Position numbers and translations under genes: made by a program | Shown here: piece by piece, positions 11,350-21,799 of the stretch | Numbering within the stretch: the stretch's first letter is position 1 | How the letters are laid out: every line of letters starts with the position of its first letter | From: Pyronema omphalodes | Lineage: Eukaryota > Ascomycota > Pezizomycetes > Pezizales > Pyronemataceae | Direction of reading: 5' to 3' | Assembly (NCBI GenBank): GCA_024516155.1 | Contig: JAJJXM010000020.1 | Span: 434,001 to 498,000 of the forward strand | DNA length: 64,000 nt | Notes under the pieces: generated by a model | Told to the model about the DNA's origin: nothing | Seen by the model: only the letters and a program-made list of their open reading frames with translations | Databases searched by the model: none

Positions 11350-11800
11350 TGGAGGAAAAGGGAAAGGGGAAGGCAAAAAAGAGGGAAAAGAGGGAAAAGA
11401 GGGAAAGAGGGAAAAAGAGGGAAAAAGAGGGGAAAAAGAGGGATAAAAGAGGGAAAAGAGGGAAAAGAGGGATAAAAGAGGGAAAAGAGGGAAAAAGAGG
11501 GAAAAGAGGGAAAAAGATGGGAGCAAAACGAGGGAACACGAGGGAAAAAGAGGAACAAGAGGGGAAAAAGAGGGAAAAAGAGGGAAAAGAGGGGAAAAGG
11601 ATGGGAAAAGAGGGAAAAGCGGGAAAAAGAGGGAAAAGAGGGAAAAAGAGGGAAAAGAGGAAAAGAGGGAAACAAGCGGGGCAAAACAGAGGGAAAAAAG
11701 AGGGAAAAAGAGGGAAAAAGAGGGAAAAAGAGGGAAAAAGAGGGAAAAAGAGCGGAAAAAAGGGGCAGAAAAGAGGGAAAAAGAGGAAAAGGAAACGGAA
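11350..11800. repeat. 450-bp polypurine tract of GGGAAAAGA-type units
   Basis: Nearly pure purine on the plus strand, built from units GAGGGAAAA(A) of 9-10 bp, with scattered C or T interruptions. A tract of this length and purity is a candidate for triplex (H-DNA) formation. Open frames on both strands (EKEGK-type and FPLFPSF-type peptides) are artefacts. Confidence 0.93.
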
Positions 11801-12180
11801 AAGAAGATTTGTGTATTGAGGTGTATGGATGTGTTTACTTGCACCTAATGTATGTATGTATGATGTATGTGTATGTGTTCATGGATGTATTTACGCGTGT
11901 GTATATTTATGCTTATTTATGTGTATGTATGCGTATGTATATTTATGCTTAAGTATTTATTTCTCCCCAGCATTCCTCATTCCCCCCACTAATTCATATA
12001 CAACCCCCGACCCCCAACCCCCCTCCCCTATCCCCAGCGTACCGAAAAAAGTGAAACCCCACAAAACCCATAAAACCTACAAAAACAAAAAACAAGAGAA
12101 AAAAAAAAAAAAAAAAAAAAAAAACACAAAGACTCTTTCTTCTCATCATCATTACCTCATCATTACCACTTTATTCAACA

Positions 12181-12320
12181 CAACAAAACACAACAAAACA
12201 AAACAAAACAACACAGTACAACAAAACACAACAAAACACAACAAAACAAAACACAGTACAATACAACACAACACAGTACACCACAACGCAACAAAACACA
12301 ACAAAACACAACGCAACAAA
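12181..12320. repeat. CAACAAAACA repeat
   Basis: Degenerate tandem units of 5-10 bp (ACAAA/ACACA), lacking G apart from scattered CAGTACA and CGCAAC variants. It lies just downstream of an A-run at 12100-12124. Confidence 0.85.
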
Positions 12321-12605
12321 CGAGATAATATTTCCACATTCCCGTTCCCAGACTAACGCTTAACAGAATATAGAATCCAGAATCCAGAATCCAGAATCAT
12401 CTTAGCCTACCCTACCCTACGTATCACTCCCTGTTCCCCAATCCTACACACAAACACGCAGACATGCAGATATTCATCCCCTATCACCCCTATCACCCGC
12501 ATCCAGCAGTATTCATCTACAATCCCCTTCCTCTTATCCCTCCCCCTTTGCCCCCCCCCCCCCCCTCCCCTCCCCGCCGCACCCACCCCCAATCTACTCT
12601 CAACT

Positions 12606-13825
12606 CTATTCTCTAACCGCCAATCGCCTTCCAACATTCCCAAACGTAACACAACTACAAAACAGCACACTAGCAACATAAACCGTCTCAAGCTGATGAC
12701 CAGCAGCCCAAACGGCGGCAGTACCTGCGGCGCCAACAGTAGCCGCAAATAAGAGACCCGATAGTGTTCTGTCAACCAGGAACCAGAGGAAGGGGTTGAC
12801 GAGGGCTAGTGCTAGGGTTACTTGTGCGGTTGATTGCCAGGGGAGTTTTCTCTGGGTGGTTGTTAGCTGGTATCTATGTAGAGAGCGGGGCGGGAGTCGA
12901 TTGGAGGGGAAGAGGGAGGGGTTGATTGGAGGGGAAGATGGGGATCTGATGTTGTGCGCGCAATATAGAATGGACATGTGATAGCGGCGCATACTTCCAG
13001 TATTGATCGCCCGGTGTAATCAAGTACATATAAACCCTCGTGTTGCTTATTGTACGCCGGTTTTACGATTCAGGAACGGGGATGGTGCAACGTTTTTGAT
13101 ACCTCGACGGGAAGTACCACCACCACCACCACCACGGATGCCAACCATCACATGAAACTTCTTTCCCGCGCGCGCAAAAAAAAAACGGTGCACCAAGGGG
13201 CGGGGAAAAAAATCAGGTACCAGGAACGGAACATAAAAAACTTACAATAGCATAAGCAACCCCGACAAATGCGCCGACACTCCGAATAACCGGAGTCCAA
13301 TCACTTTTCTTATTCCCAACCGCAATTCCAGATCCTTCATCAATCCATGGCAATAAACTGCCCATGATCACACCCCCGGCTCCCCAGAGTCCTAGGTATC
13401 CATAACCCCCCGCAACTCTCCAGATACCTTCGCCCGGTAAACTACGGGTGTGGAGATGTGTAACTAATCCTCCGTAGGCTAATCCAAAGATGAACAATGA
13501 GACAATCCTTAGTAGGATACTAGAAAGCGATGGCGGTGTACTAGGGGCCTTTGGTGAGCGCGCTGGCTTCTGGGCTGGGGCTGAGGGGGGAACTGTAGGT
13601 GGGTTTGCTTTGTGAGAGGGAGGAGAGTGGTGAGGATAGGTCTAGGAGGTTTGCGCTGCTGTTTGTGCGAGTAGGTGCTTGGGATTCTAGAGAGGTGCCG
13701 TAGATTCCGAATAAGGTTGAGGTGGTGAGGTTCACGGTGGAGCGAGAGCGCGGGACGGGTTCCGGGTCGGAGTCTTCGGGGAGGTCGAAGGGACGCCGGG
13801 GGATAGGACGGTGGAGATCGGTCAT
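12606..13825 (-). CDS. Insig-family ER membrane protein, with an apparent one-base frameshift
   Basis: Minus-strand gene with exons 13825-13246 and 12851-12606. The 394-nt intron runs GTAAGT to ACCACCCAG, with GCTAAC as a branch site. The start gives MTDLHRPIPRRPFDLPEDSD. The fungal Insig hallmark NLTTSTLFGIY follows, then membrane segments with FIFGLAYGGLVTHLH, a glycine-rich stretch ending GSLLPWIDEG, DWTPVIRSVGAFVGVAYAI, and across the splice RKLPWQSTAQVTLALALVNP. The C-terminus contains SVLFCSCVTFGNVGRRLA. Insig proteins sit in the ER membrane and restrain sterol synthesis and sterol-sensing partners. The NLTTSTLFGIY part and the FGLAYGG part are in different frames; no GT-AG intron separates them, and one base must be dropped. 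The C-run at 13586-13591 (G-run on plus) is the likely place. With it removed, the product is about 274 residues. Sequencing error is more likely than a broken gene. Confidence 0.9.
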
Positions 13826-16800
13826 GACGGATGAGGTTGTGGTAGAAGTTTCTGCGGAAGAAGCTATGGTGGTGGAGGAGGTGGTTGTAGAGGAGGAAAC
13901 AGTGGTGGGAGGTAGTAGTATGGTTGGTTAGAGTGGACTGTGGGGTGAGAACGTGGGCGACGGTGGGGTCAAGTAGTAGTAAGTAGTAGGTGGTCAGACG
14001 TGGGTGGGTTGACGCGGTGGTTGGGGGGGGCTGTTGAAACTGCGCTGAGACTGCGAGCGCTGCTGGGTGTGAACGTCGGCGCAGGTGATGTCAAGCGTCC
14101 GGTCTCTTGGAGATTTCCGGAGTGGAGAGTTTTTGGAATGCGCGGTTTGGGGGCCTGGTGACTTTAAACTTTGACTCTCTTCGCTCGCTTGGTGAGTAGT
14201 AGGGACCCGTTTTCTTTTTCGCTTCTCTTTCTTTTGGTAATCAGGGTCTTGCGGGTGAGATTGCGGGTCAGGTTTTATTGTTGAGGATTGTAGGGATGTT
14301 GTGGTATGTGTGCGGTATGTCCATATCCGTATTATGTTTTTTGTGGAAGCAAGGTAAGGTAAGATGTATATAGCGAAGGTAAGGCTGGAAGGAAGGGAAT
14401 ATGGTTTGTGTAACATTTCGTTTCTTTTGTTTCTTTTCAGAAATAATACAGAGATTATTTATTTTATTTACTTTTAAAAATACAGAAAAATACAGAAAAA
14501 TACAGAAAATACAGAAAATACAGAAATTGCTTCTCTCTGTCCCAATCTCTGCGACTCTTCACGCTACCCGTCATAGTTTCGCGGCGAGGCTGTTCCTAGA
14601 TCGCGTGATTGCACTGCGGGTTAACTGTTAAGACATCTACGTCCAAGTGGGGGAGGAAGCTGAGCGCTGAAAAGGCAGTCCAGTCCGTTCACATGCAAAA
14701 AACGTCCTCTACAGATTTTAAGGCGGGAAGTGATTTGCGCTGAGCAGCGTACATGCTATTCCCAAAACTACAGTCCACCCAAACCCCTGCAACCTGCAAC
14801 CCCATGCGGATCAAAGTGCAATCGCCAAATGGCAGATGGAAATAGAAATAGAAATTCGGAAAATCATGACAGCGGGGCAATATTCAAGGACTGACAAGGC
14901 ATGTGTGATTGGACCCGGCTGATCAGCTTAATTTATTTTTGTTTGTTCTGCACCGAGAGAGGGTCGAATCATTTTGACGACAAACACTCGATTGTCAGAG
15001 TCGAGCGAATCGAGCATCGGGGCGAAACACTCGAAGCGAAACTCCGACTCCGATTCGCGCATGTAGGGTATGCATAGAGTGCCTGAAGACATGTATTAGT
15101 TACCCGGTTTTAGGTGATAGTACATGATTGTTTGTTGAAGAGCTATAATTGTAGCCATCCGCAAGCGTAAAAGTACTTATTCTAATGAACCACGTACATT
15201 TATCGATTTCAGACTCCAAAGAGAAACCCCTTCCAACAAGGTTGTCAAATTAATGTGCAGCCGCATCCACCTCCAGCTGAAGTTAGAAATAGAGTTATCC
15301 GGGGGTTAGGGAGTGATCCCGTTCCCGTAAAATAAAGTTACTCTACATAGATCATACGTCTGGGGTACGAACCCGGAATCCAGAGTCCGCAGGCGGCCCG
15401 CGACCCAAGTGGCTTGAAATAGGGAACATCAAACGAACAGTGCGGAGGTGTCTTCTGCATAAACACAGCTGAACACAGCTGAGCGGGCCCGTGCGGCTTG
15501 AAGACAGTGAAGTACCTGCCGCATTTACTCCCGCCCGCTTAAAAACGGTATTTGGGTCGCTTCGCTCCAGATTCATCGGAGACGGCCGTCGGTAGAAATA
15601 AGGCGGATGTATACTTCAGAGTACTTAAAGGTCGATGGTCCCAGGTCGCCCTGTGCGAGGAGGTTATCATTCTTCACTCCGCGTTGACCTCCATACGCTA
15701 ACTGTTTGCTCCTTTCTGAGATGCATAGAATGATGATTGGAAGATTCTTGGGATAATATATTTTTTTCTTGGTTATTGGCTGTCAGGGCTTTACTGGGTT
15801 AAGTGGTGTTGAGGTGTTGGTGTTGTTGATTATCGAACTTTGTCGAACTCTATCAGCCTTTGCCAGGCTTTGCCGAGTTTATTGGTTTACTTCGTTATGC
15901 CTTATTGCACTTTTTCCAAGTTCAACTCTGAGTAACAAGTCCACTCAAAAAAAAAAAAAAAAAAAAAAAATCCTGAAGAATACATCTACATCTCCTACAT
16001 GTCGAAGCTCAGCGCGTAGACGCCGGGGAAATTGCAGCTGTCCTTACCCGGGATCTCTCGCTTAATTTCACCGTGCCACAGAACAAAAGTGAGCTCCAAC
16101 GGCAGCTTTTTTTTTTTTCGCGCATCATTATGAATTCAAGAGTGCATCTCTTCATTACAAAAATTCCAAGCAATTTTTGAATTTTTCTTGTCCAGTGCTC
16201 ATCTTCAACCTCTTCCTCTACTGCGGCTTTCTCTCGCCGTGCGTTGTTTATTTTCCACAAGACGCCAAAACGTTAAACCCTCGCTTTCGCGCTGTTGCCA
16301 TGATCGTTCCCTCTCTTCAACGTCAACCCACAGCTGCTGCTGCTGCCGCCTCCTCGTCTCACCCGCCCAGCACCAGGACCCTCTGCAAGACCGCAACAAC
16401 ACCAAAACGAAGCCCGCCTTGACTCCGCGAGAAAGACACTCTCATCGCCCGCACTAACAAGACGCCGTCTACTGCCACAGTGTGCTGTCTGCTGTCTGCT
16501 ATTTGCTGTCTGCTGTCTGCTGTCTGCTGTCACCGCTGTCACCGCTGTCACCACTGGCTGTTACAACTCCTACATCACTCCTCACCACATACTCTCTGCC
16601 TGTCAAGTCAAAGTCACCTCAACTCAACCACCTCCTGCTCATCATCCCGCCCACAAGCGAAACAGCATCCCCCCACACAGACTCAACTCGGATCCGGCCA
16701 GCACCATCACCAACCAGCACCACCGCAAGCAGCAACCCCCTTCCCCTTTCGGCCTTTTCGTTCAAGTCTTACCTATTCGACATCAACTGTTCCTATTACA

Positions 16801-16900
16801 TCAACGCGCGCCATAGCAGCCTACTCAAAGCCAACCTGAAACCCTACAACTTGCTTGCTGCTACACACTGAACCTGCCTTTCCTTGACAACCTTCTCTCC
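13826..16900. other. Divergent spacer between Insig-like gene and LIS1
   Basis: About 3 kb between the two divergent starts, with no recognised gene. It has G-rich sequence next to the Insig start, an AAATACAG run (14475-14525), an A-run (about 15949-15970) and a 6-11 bp CTGTCTG/CTGTCACCG repeat (16485-16555). From about 16,180 on it is pyrimidine-rich and is probably the LIS1 promoter and leader. The open frames here have no domains. Confidence 0.6.
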
Positions 16901-16939
16901 ATGCTAGCAGCGCCTACGAAATTGAAGAAATCGCCATGA
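16901..16939 (+). promoter_or_regulatory. 12-codon upstream ORF ending on the LIS1 start codon (ATGA overlap)
   Basis: An ATG at 16901 opens a frame of twelve codons ([12 protein letters not shown]) closed by TGA at 16937-16939. The LIS1 ATG is at 16936, so stop and start overlap as ATGA. This arrangement is typical of coupled termination and re-initiation. It assumes that the mRNA starts upstream of 16901 and that no intron removes it; the pyrimidine-rich leader makes this likely. Confidence 0.6.
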
Positions 16940-18664
16940 GTACAATCAACATCCTTGCTCCTCGCCAAAAAGACGAGCTGTCAGTAAAACCTTAATTTCC
17001 TACTTCTTGTTATTCTTCTCTGTCTATCCATACACCTCTATTCTTTCCAAAACATAGATGGCCTACCACCGACCATACCATACCATACCATACCATAACC
17101 CAACCCAACCCAACCCATAATGCAATCCCCCTTTCGCACGTGTGGACATACAGCATTGAAGACTAACATAAATCACGCTATTCCAATTACAGACACAAAT
17201 CTATACTTGCATACCTAAACTCCAACGGCCTACCAAACACCTGCGCGGCTCTGAGAGAAGAGTTAGACGCCGGGGAAGACTTCCTAGACGAAACAAAGTT
17301 GAAGAAATATGAGGGGTTATTGGAGAAGAAATGGACCTCAGTTGTCCGATTACAGAAGAAGGTCCGTCGCGTTCGGGGGAGCTGCGGCGAGCACGCGGAT
17401 CCCGTGAAGCACGCGGGGCAAAGCAAAGCAAAGCCAGCAAAGCGAAGCAGCCAGCCAGCAGATCCCCAAGCCTTGCAGAATGCACTTTTTACTGACAGTT
17501 ATTTTCCCCCACCAGATTATGGAGTTAGAATCTCGCATCAACAGCTTGCAGACTGAGCTAGATTCCTCGACGCCGACCTCGTTGATGAAAAAAAACTCCG
17601 ATCCGACCGCATGGCTCCCCCGAAGCCCCGCTCGTCACAAACTAACCAGTCATCGTCTCCCCGTCACCTGCGTTGCCTTCCACCCTGTCTTCTCCGTCCT
17701 CGCTTCCGGCTCAGAAGATCAAATGTTGAAGATTTGGGATTGGGAACTCGGCGAATTAGAAATGACTATAAAAGGTCATACTAAAGCTGTTTTAGACGTC
17801 GATTTCGGAGGTCCCAAAAATGGAATCTTATTAGCATCTTGCTCGTCAGATTTAACAATTAAACTCTGGGACCCAGCAAATGACTATAAAAATATTCGAA
17901 CTCTAACAGGACACGACCACTCCGTCTCCGCTGTTCGCTTTATTCCTTCAGCTGCAGGCGAATACCTAGTCTCAGCTTCTAGGGATAAGACTTTGAGGAT
18001 TTGGGAGGTAGCAACAGGTTACTGCATCAAAACTATCCAAGGGCACGTCGACTGGATTCGTGACGTCACCCCCTCATTCGACGGCCGTTGGCTTCTCTCC
18101 GCCGGTAACGACCAAACCGCACGTCTTTGGGACACATCCACAGCGGAACAAAAAGCCACCTTCATCGGACACGAACACGTTATCGAATGCTGCGTCATCG
18201 CACCTCCTTCAACTTATCCATTGCTCTCGAAAATCGCCGGTCTTAAAAAAGCCCCCGCACCTACAAGTTCACTTGAATTCATCGCCACAGGCTCTAGAGA
18301 TAAAACCATCAAGATCTGGGACGCAAGAGGAACTTTGTTAAAAACTTTAACAGGTCATGATAATTGGGTCCGGGGTCTGGTCTTTCATCCTGGTGGAAAA
18401 TATCTTCTCTCAGCTTCGGATGATAAAACTATTAGATGCTGGGACCTCGAACAGGATTGTAGATGTGTTAAGGTCATCTCAGATGCTCATGAACATTTCG
18501 TTAGTTGTATAAGATGGGCCCCTGCCCCCGCTAAGGAACCACTGGTGAATGGTGATGGAAAGGTTAATGGTATCAATGGCAATAAGGAGCAGGGGAAGGT
18601 TAATGTACGCTGTGTTATTGCTACGGGGAGTGTTGATTACATGGTTAGGGTGTTTGCTTCGTAA
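16936..18664 (+). CDS. nudF: LIS1 / nuclear distribution protein nudF (PAC1)
   Basis: Three exons: 16936-16979, 17193-17361 and 17516-18664; introns of 213 and 154 nt; 453 residues, the usual LIS1 length. A LisH dimerisation motif is split by intron 1 ([17 protein letters not shown], about residues 12-45). A short coiled coil follows ([15 protein letters not shown], near residue 73). After it lies a seven-bladed WD40 propeller from [15 protein letters not shown] to DYMVRVFAS, with repeats ending in IWDW, LWDP, IWEV, LWDT, IWDA and CWDL. LIS1 binds cytoplasmic dynein and keeps it attached to microtubules, and is needed for nuclear migration in hyphae. An insert at about residues 240-260 ([12 protein letters not shown]) and one near residue 420 ([14 protein letters not shown]) lie in loops, as in other fungal orthologs. 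Intron 1 has a weak donor (GTCAGT). Intron 2 carries a GCAAA/GCGAA repeat. Confidence 0.97.
17396..17462. repeat. GCAAA/GCCAGCA-type repeat inside LIS1 intron 2
   Basis: A run of AAAGC pentanucleotides followed by CCAGC units lies within the second LIS1 intron. The same pentanucleotide occurs at 44229-44248 (reverse strand), at 45428-45475 and, in modified form, in the coding sequence at 49980-50095. Confidence 0.75.
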
Positions 18665-19494
18665 GGGGGTGGGGTGGGTGGGTGGGGTGAGTAGGGTGGG
18701 ATGGAGAGTGTTGGGGGGCGTCGAGCGTCGAGCGTCGAGTTTCGAGCGCCGAGTTTCGAGTGGAAAGTTGGGAATAGGATTAGCCAGAATTATCCTCTAT
18801 ATATATAGAGCATAAGTGGAGGAGTTTAGGTACAGTGTAATGCACAGCCAGGAGGGTGTGTGTGTGGGGGGCTGGAGGATGGGCGGGTAGGAGGGTAGGA
18901 GGATGGAAGTCTGGAACAATGGAACAATGGAAGAACGGGGGATATTGTAAACGTTAGTCAGATGTTAAACGATAGTCAAACATGGGACATTGGAACGTGG
19001 AGCATGGGATATGGGGTGGAAAGTATACAGCGGAATGAATATTTACCTACCTACCTACCTACCATAAATGGATAACAAACTTAGTTACGAATAAATAAAG
19101 TTGCTTGGTTTGTAGATACTGTTGCAAGAAAGCTTCGGAAATGCGTGTTGCGTGAAATGTGAAATGTGAAATGTGCTTAGAGGAAATGGGAATTGGAATG
19201 GGAATGGGATGGGGATTGGATTGGGATTGGATGGTTGGGAATGGGAATTGGATTGGATGGTTGGGAATTGGCATAAATACCTGACTTACTTATTGTGATT
19301 TATGGGCTGTGATTTATTGCGTCTTTTGCTTTGCGTCCCTTTCTAAAAGGTTATGTATAAGCCTTCTGTATGAGCGTATAAGCATATCACGTATCACGTA
19401 TTGCATATTTGTATGCCTCCTCCTCCTCCTCCTCATCCTTCTCTTCTCTTAAAATTACTACATATCAACTTGGACTGATTAGACACTATCAAGC
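18665..19494. other. Spacer between LIS1 and tRNA-His
   Basis: LIS1 3' flank, with a CGTCGAG-type repeat (18719-18760), GGATGGGAGG-like runs (18870-18910), CTAC repeats (19047-19062) and GAATGGGATTG-type repeats (19180-19270). No gene seen. Confidence 0.65.
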
Positions 19495-19566
19495 GTCGGC
19501 ATAGTATAGTGGTGAGTACAGCTCGTTGTGGCCGAGCAGACCCATGTTCGATTCATGGTGCCGACA
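19495..19566 (+). tRNA. tRNA-His (anticodon GTG)
   Basis: Folds as a full cloverleaf. The acceptor GTCGGCA (19495-19501) pairs perfectly with TGCCGAC (19559-19565), and A follows at 19566 as discriminator. The D stem is GTAT/GTAC with a GG-containing loop. The anticodon stem GCTCG/CGAGC has loop TTGTGGC, giving anticodon GTG. The T arm is CCATG-TTCGATT-CATGG. The extra 5' G of tRNA-His is added after transcription. There is no intron. The internal A and B boxes lie in the D and T arms. Confidence 0.96.
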
Positions 19567-19567
19567 A

Positions 19568-19574
19568 TTTTTTT
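19568..19574 (+). terminator. RNA polymerase III terminator of tRNA-His
   Basis: A run of seven T begins two bases after the mature tRNA 3' end, which is the standard Pol III stop signal. Confidence 0.85.
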
Positions 19575-20280
19575 CCCTTTCTCATCGTTTTTCCTGCAGG
19601 GTTTGCTGGTTTCTTTTTCCTTCCCCTTCCCTTCCTTCCCTTCCTTTCCTTCCTTTCCTTCCTTCTCTTCCTTCTCTTCCTTCTTCTTCCCTCTTCTTCC
19701 CTCTTCTTCCTTTTTTCCCTTCCCTCCCTTTTTTCCTCCCTTTTTTCCTCTTCTTCTCCCCTCCCTTAGTGATATCAAAACATAATGATATAATGACACA
19801 AAAATAGCATAAGGAATGTCATATGGGCTATTGGAATAACTTCGGCTTTCGGCTTTCGGCTTTGGGGCTTTGGGGCTTTGGGATTTGGGACTTCGGCTTT
19901 GTGGTTGGTGGTTGGTGCTGGTACTGGTATAATAATAATAATAAATTTTTTTTTTCTGTGTTTTTTCTGTGTTTTTTCTGTGTTAGGATTCTGGTTATGT
20001 AGGGTTATGTAGGATTTGATATATATATATATATATATTGAAGCTATAAAGCTAAACAAACAAACAAAAAAAAAGCTAAAAGGAAAAAAGAAAAAAGGAA
20101 AAAGGAAAAAAAAAGGGAAAAAAGAAAAGAAAATTTTTAGGTATTTTTAGGTATTTTGTGGTATTGCGGTGATATGGCGGTGATATGGCGGTGGTATTGC
20201 GGTGGTATCATGGTTTGTAAATACTGCTGTTTTTGTGGAAATCTTTGGATATGTTTGGAATGATGTGTGGGAATTTTAGA

Positions 20281-20508
20281 GGGGTTTTGGAGGGGTTTTA
20301 TGGGGGTTTTAGAGGGGTTTTATTGGGGTTTTGGAGGGGTTTTGGAGGGGTTTTGGAGGGGTTTTAGAGGGGTTTTAGAGGGGTTTTAGAGGGGTTTTAG
20401 AGGGGTTTTAGAGGGGTTTTAGAGGGGTTTTAGAGGGGTTTTAGAGGGGTTTTATGGGGGTTTCATGGGGGTTTCATGGGGATTTCATGGGGATTTCATG
20501 GGGATTTC
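20281..20508. repeat. 11-bp G-rich minisatellite GGGGTTTTAGA
   Basis: About 21 units of exactly 11 bp. The series runs from GGGGTTTTGGA and GGGGTTTTATG through a homogeneous GGGGTTTTAGA core to ATGGGGGTTTC and ATGGGGATTTC at the right end. Every unit carries a run of four or five G, so the plus strand is strongly predicted to form G-quadruplexes. The array ends about 107 bp beyond the stop codon of the minus-strand Cia2 gene and so may lie in or just after its 3' UTR. Confidence 0.95.
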
Positions 20509-20614
20509 AAAATTTACAAATTGTTGGCAAATTCTTCCCGCCCTATCACTCACCACCGCACCAATACCAACAACCCACCAACAGCCCATCACCCTATCAC
20601 CCCACCAGCACCCT

Positions 20615-21340
20615 TTATTTACAAGTCTCAATCATCTTCCCCACCAACCCCATCAACGTCTCATTCTCCAACGCACTAAGCACCCGTTCCTTATCCGCCA
20701 GCTGTTTATTCAACTGCGCATCCGTCGTATGAGTCCCCTCTCTACACCTCACATCAATCCTATACTTCGGAGGTAAACTCTGTCGTAATCTAACCACCAA
20801 TCCTAACCCAATCACCGTCGCAAGATGACAGTGAGTAATCGTCGGTGTAAATTCTAGTCGTACCGTTTTGGTGAGCCCGTTTGAGTCGTCGGTGATCCAG
20901 ATGTGGTCTAGGTTTACGACGGCTAGCTCACCCAGCGTAATCGGATGCTCTGGGTCGCACATGGTTGCTACGAGATCTGGGGGGCGTTAGTCGGGGTGGG
21001 TGGTATATGTATACGGCGGATGGAAAATTGGGGAGGAGAGAAATTAAGGCTATGCAAGGAAAGGTTGGATTCAAATGGTTGGGATGATTTGGGGATCTTG
21101 GAGTTGTGGAAAAGAAGTAGTACCGAAAATCTCCTGGGAATCAATGGGCTCGGGGGTTTCATCATCTTCTTCAGAGTCGCCGGAAAAATCAAGGTCCGGA
21201 ACGGCAGTGAAGGGATCGTAGAGATACGTAGGGACTGTGGAGGAAAGAGCTTTTTTGGGTTTTGTGTTGGTTGCTTTTCGGGTCGGAAGGTCGGAGAGGT
21301 TGAGGATTGTGGGGTTTGCGTTGGCGGGTTCTGAGGACAT
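20615..21340 (-). CDS. CIA2: Cia2/MIP18-family cytosolic iron-sulfur assembly protein
   Basis: Minus-strand gene with two exons, 21340-21124 and 20976-20615, and a 147-nt intron (GTACTA...CCCCCCAG); 192 residues. The acidic N-terminal third contains SEEDDETPEPIDSQEIFD. The DUF59/MIP18 domain follows: DLVATMCDPEHPITLGELAV, then VRLEFTPTITHCHLATVIGL and the C-terminal GTHTTDAQLNKQLADKERV. The splice joins IF to DLVATM exactly as in orthologs. Cia2 works with Cia1 and Met18 in the targeting complex that inserts Fe-S clusters into cytosolic and nuclear proteins. It is divergent from Sqt1 with 459 bp between the start codons. Confidence 0.95.
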
Positions 21341-21799
21341 GATGGTGGTTTTTGATAGGATGGGGTAGGTAGCTGGGTGTGGTTGTGAGGGACGTGTGTG
21401 TAGGTAAGAATATGCCGGGCCTTTGTCGCACTTTTGTAAAGATCGAGGTTGCTTATGCGCTGGACGCTGTCGAAGTGACCGACGGTGAAGATAAGCTGTG
21501 GTTTGTAAGGTAAGGCGTGATGGCTTCTGCGTGGCGGGAACGTGCTTAGATGACGTGCGGTGGTTGCCCCACTATATCCTTGTGAGGGGACCCTTGTCGT
21601 TGCCCCGCTAGATGAGTCTAACTAGCTTAGCTAAGGCTGAGCAGCGCAGATGATTTTTAGCATTACAAATTGCGACCTCACCTCCCCTTCTCAACGCATT
21701 TACAACGGATACATAAACAAAAGCTTGTAAGCCTTTTTGGAATTCTGATTACCTCCCTTCCTTCGTTCATAATTCTAATTCTCCCTATCTAGCTACAAA
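21341..21799. promoter_or_regulatory. Divergent promoter region, Cia2 and Sqt1
   Basis: The 459 bp between two outward-facing start codons. It contains two similar blocks, GTGGTTGCCCCACTA (about 21560) and GTCGTTGCCCCGCTA (about 21597), and a pyrimidine-rich leader before the Sqt1 ATG (CTCCCTTCCTTCG). No clear TATA box. Confidence 0.5.

Larger units (their letters stand above)
9154..12605. other. Intergenic desert full of simple and minisatellite repeats
   Basis: No gene is supported across about 3.4 kb. From left to right it contains the 3' flank of the b561 gene, TATGCGG-type repeats (9985-10075), a 20-base G-run (10197-10216), a C-run (about 10344-10358), CCTCTTCA repeats (about 10815-10858) and the AGTAAAAAC array. 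These are followed by the GGGAAAAAGA purine tract, an A-run (12100-12124), CAACAAAACA repeats (12180-12320) and a C-run (12549-12566). Long open frames here are translations of these repeats. Confidence 0.8.
19566..20614. other. Spacer between tRNA-His and Cia2: pyrimidine tract and minisatellite
   Basis: It holds a CCTTCCTTC/CTTCTTCC polypyrimidine tract (about 19615-19767) and a GGCTTTCGGCTTT/GGGGCTTTG repeat (19845-19890). Further on are T-rich TTTTTTCTGTG repeats (19945-19985), a TA dinucleotide run (20021-20038), A-rich sequence (20060-20130) and the 11-bp GGGGTTTTAGA array. No gene seen. Confidence 0.75.

Noticed and set aside
11333..11844. Open frames of 65-167 codons on both strands (Lys/Gly/Glu-rich and Phe/Pro/Ser-rich)
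   Set aside because: Pure translation of the polypurine repeat; open in several frames at once.
15352..15576. tRNA-like T-arm (GGGTTCGTACCC on minus) and a 74-codon minus frame
   Set aside because: No acceptor, D or anticodon stems can be formed; the frame has no domain.
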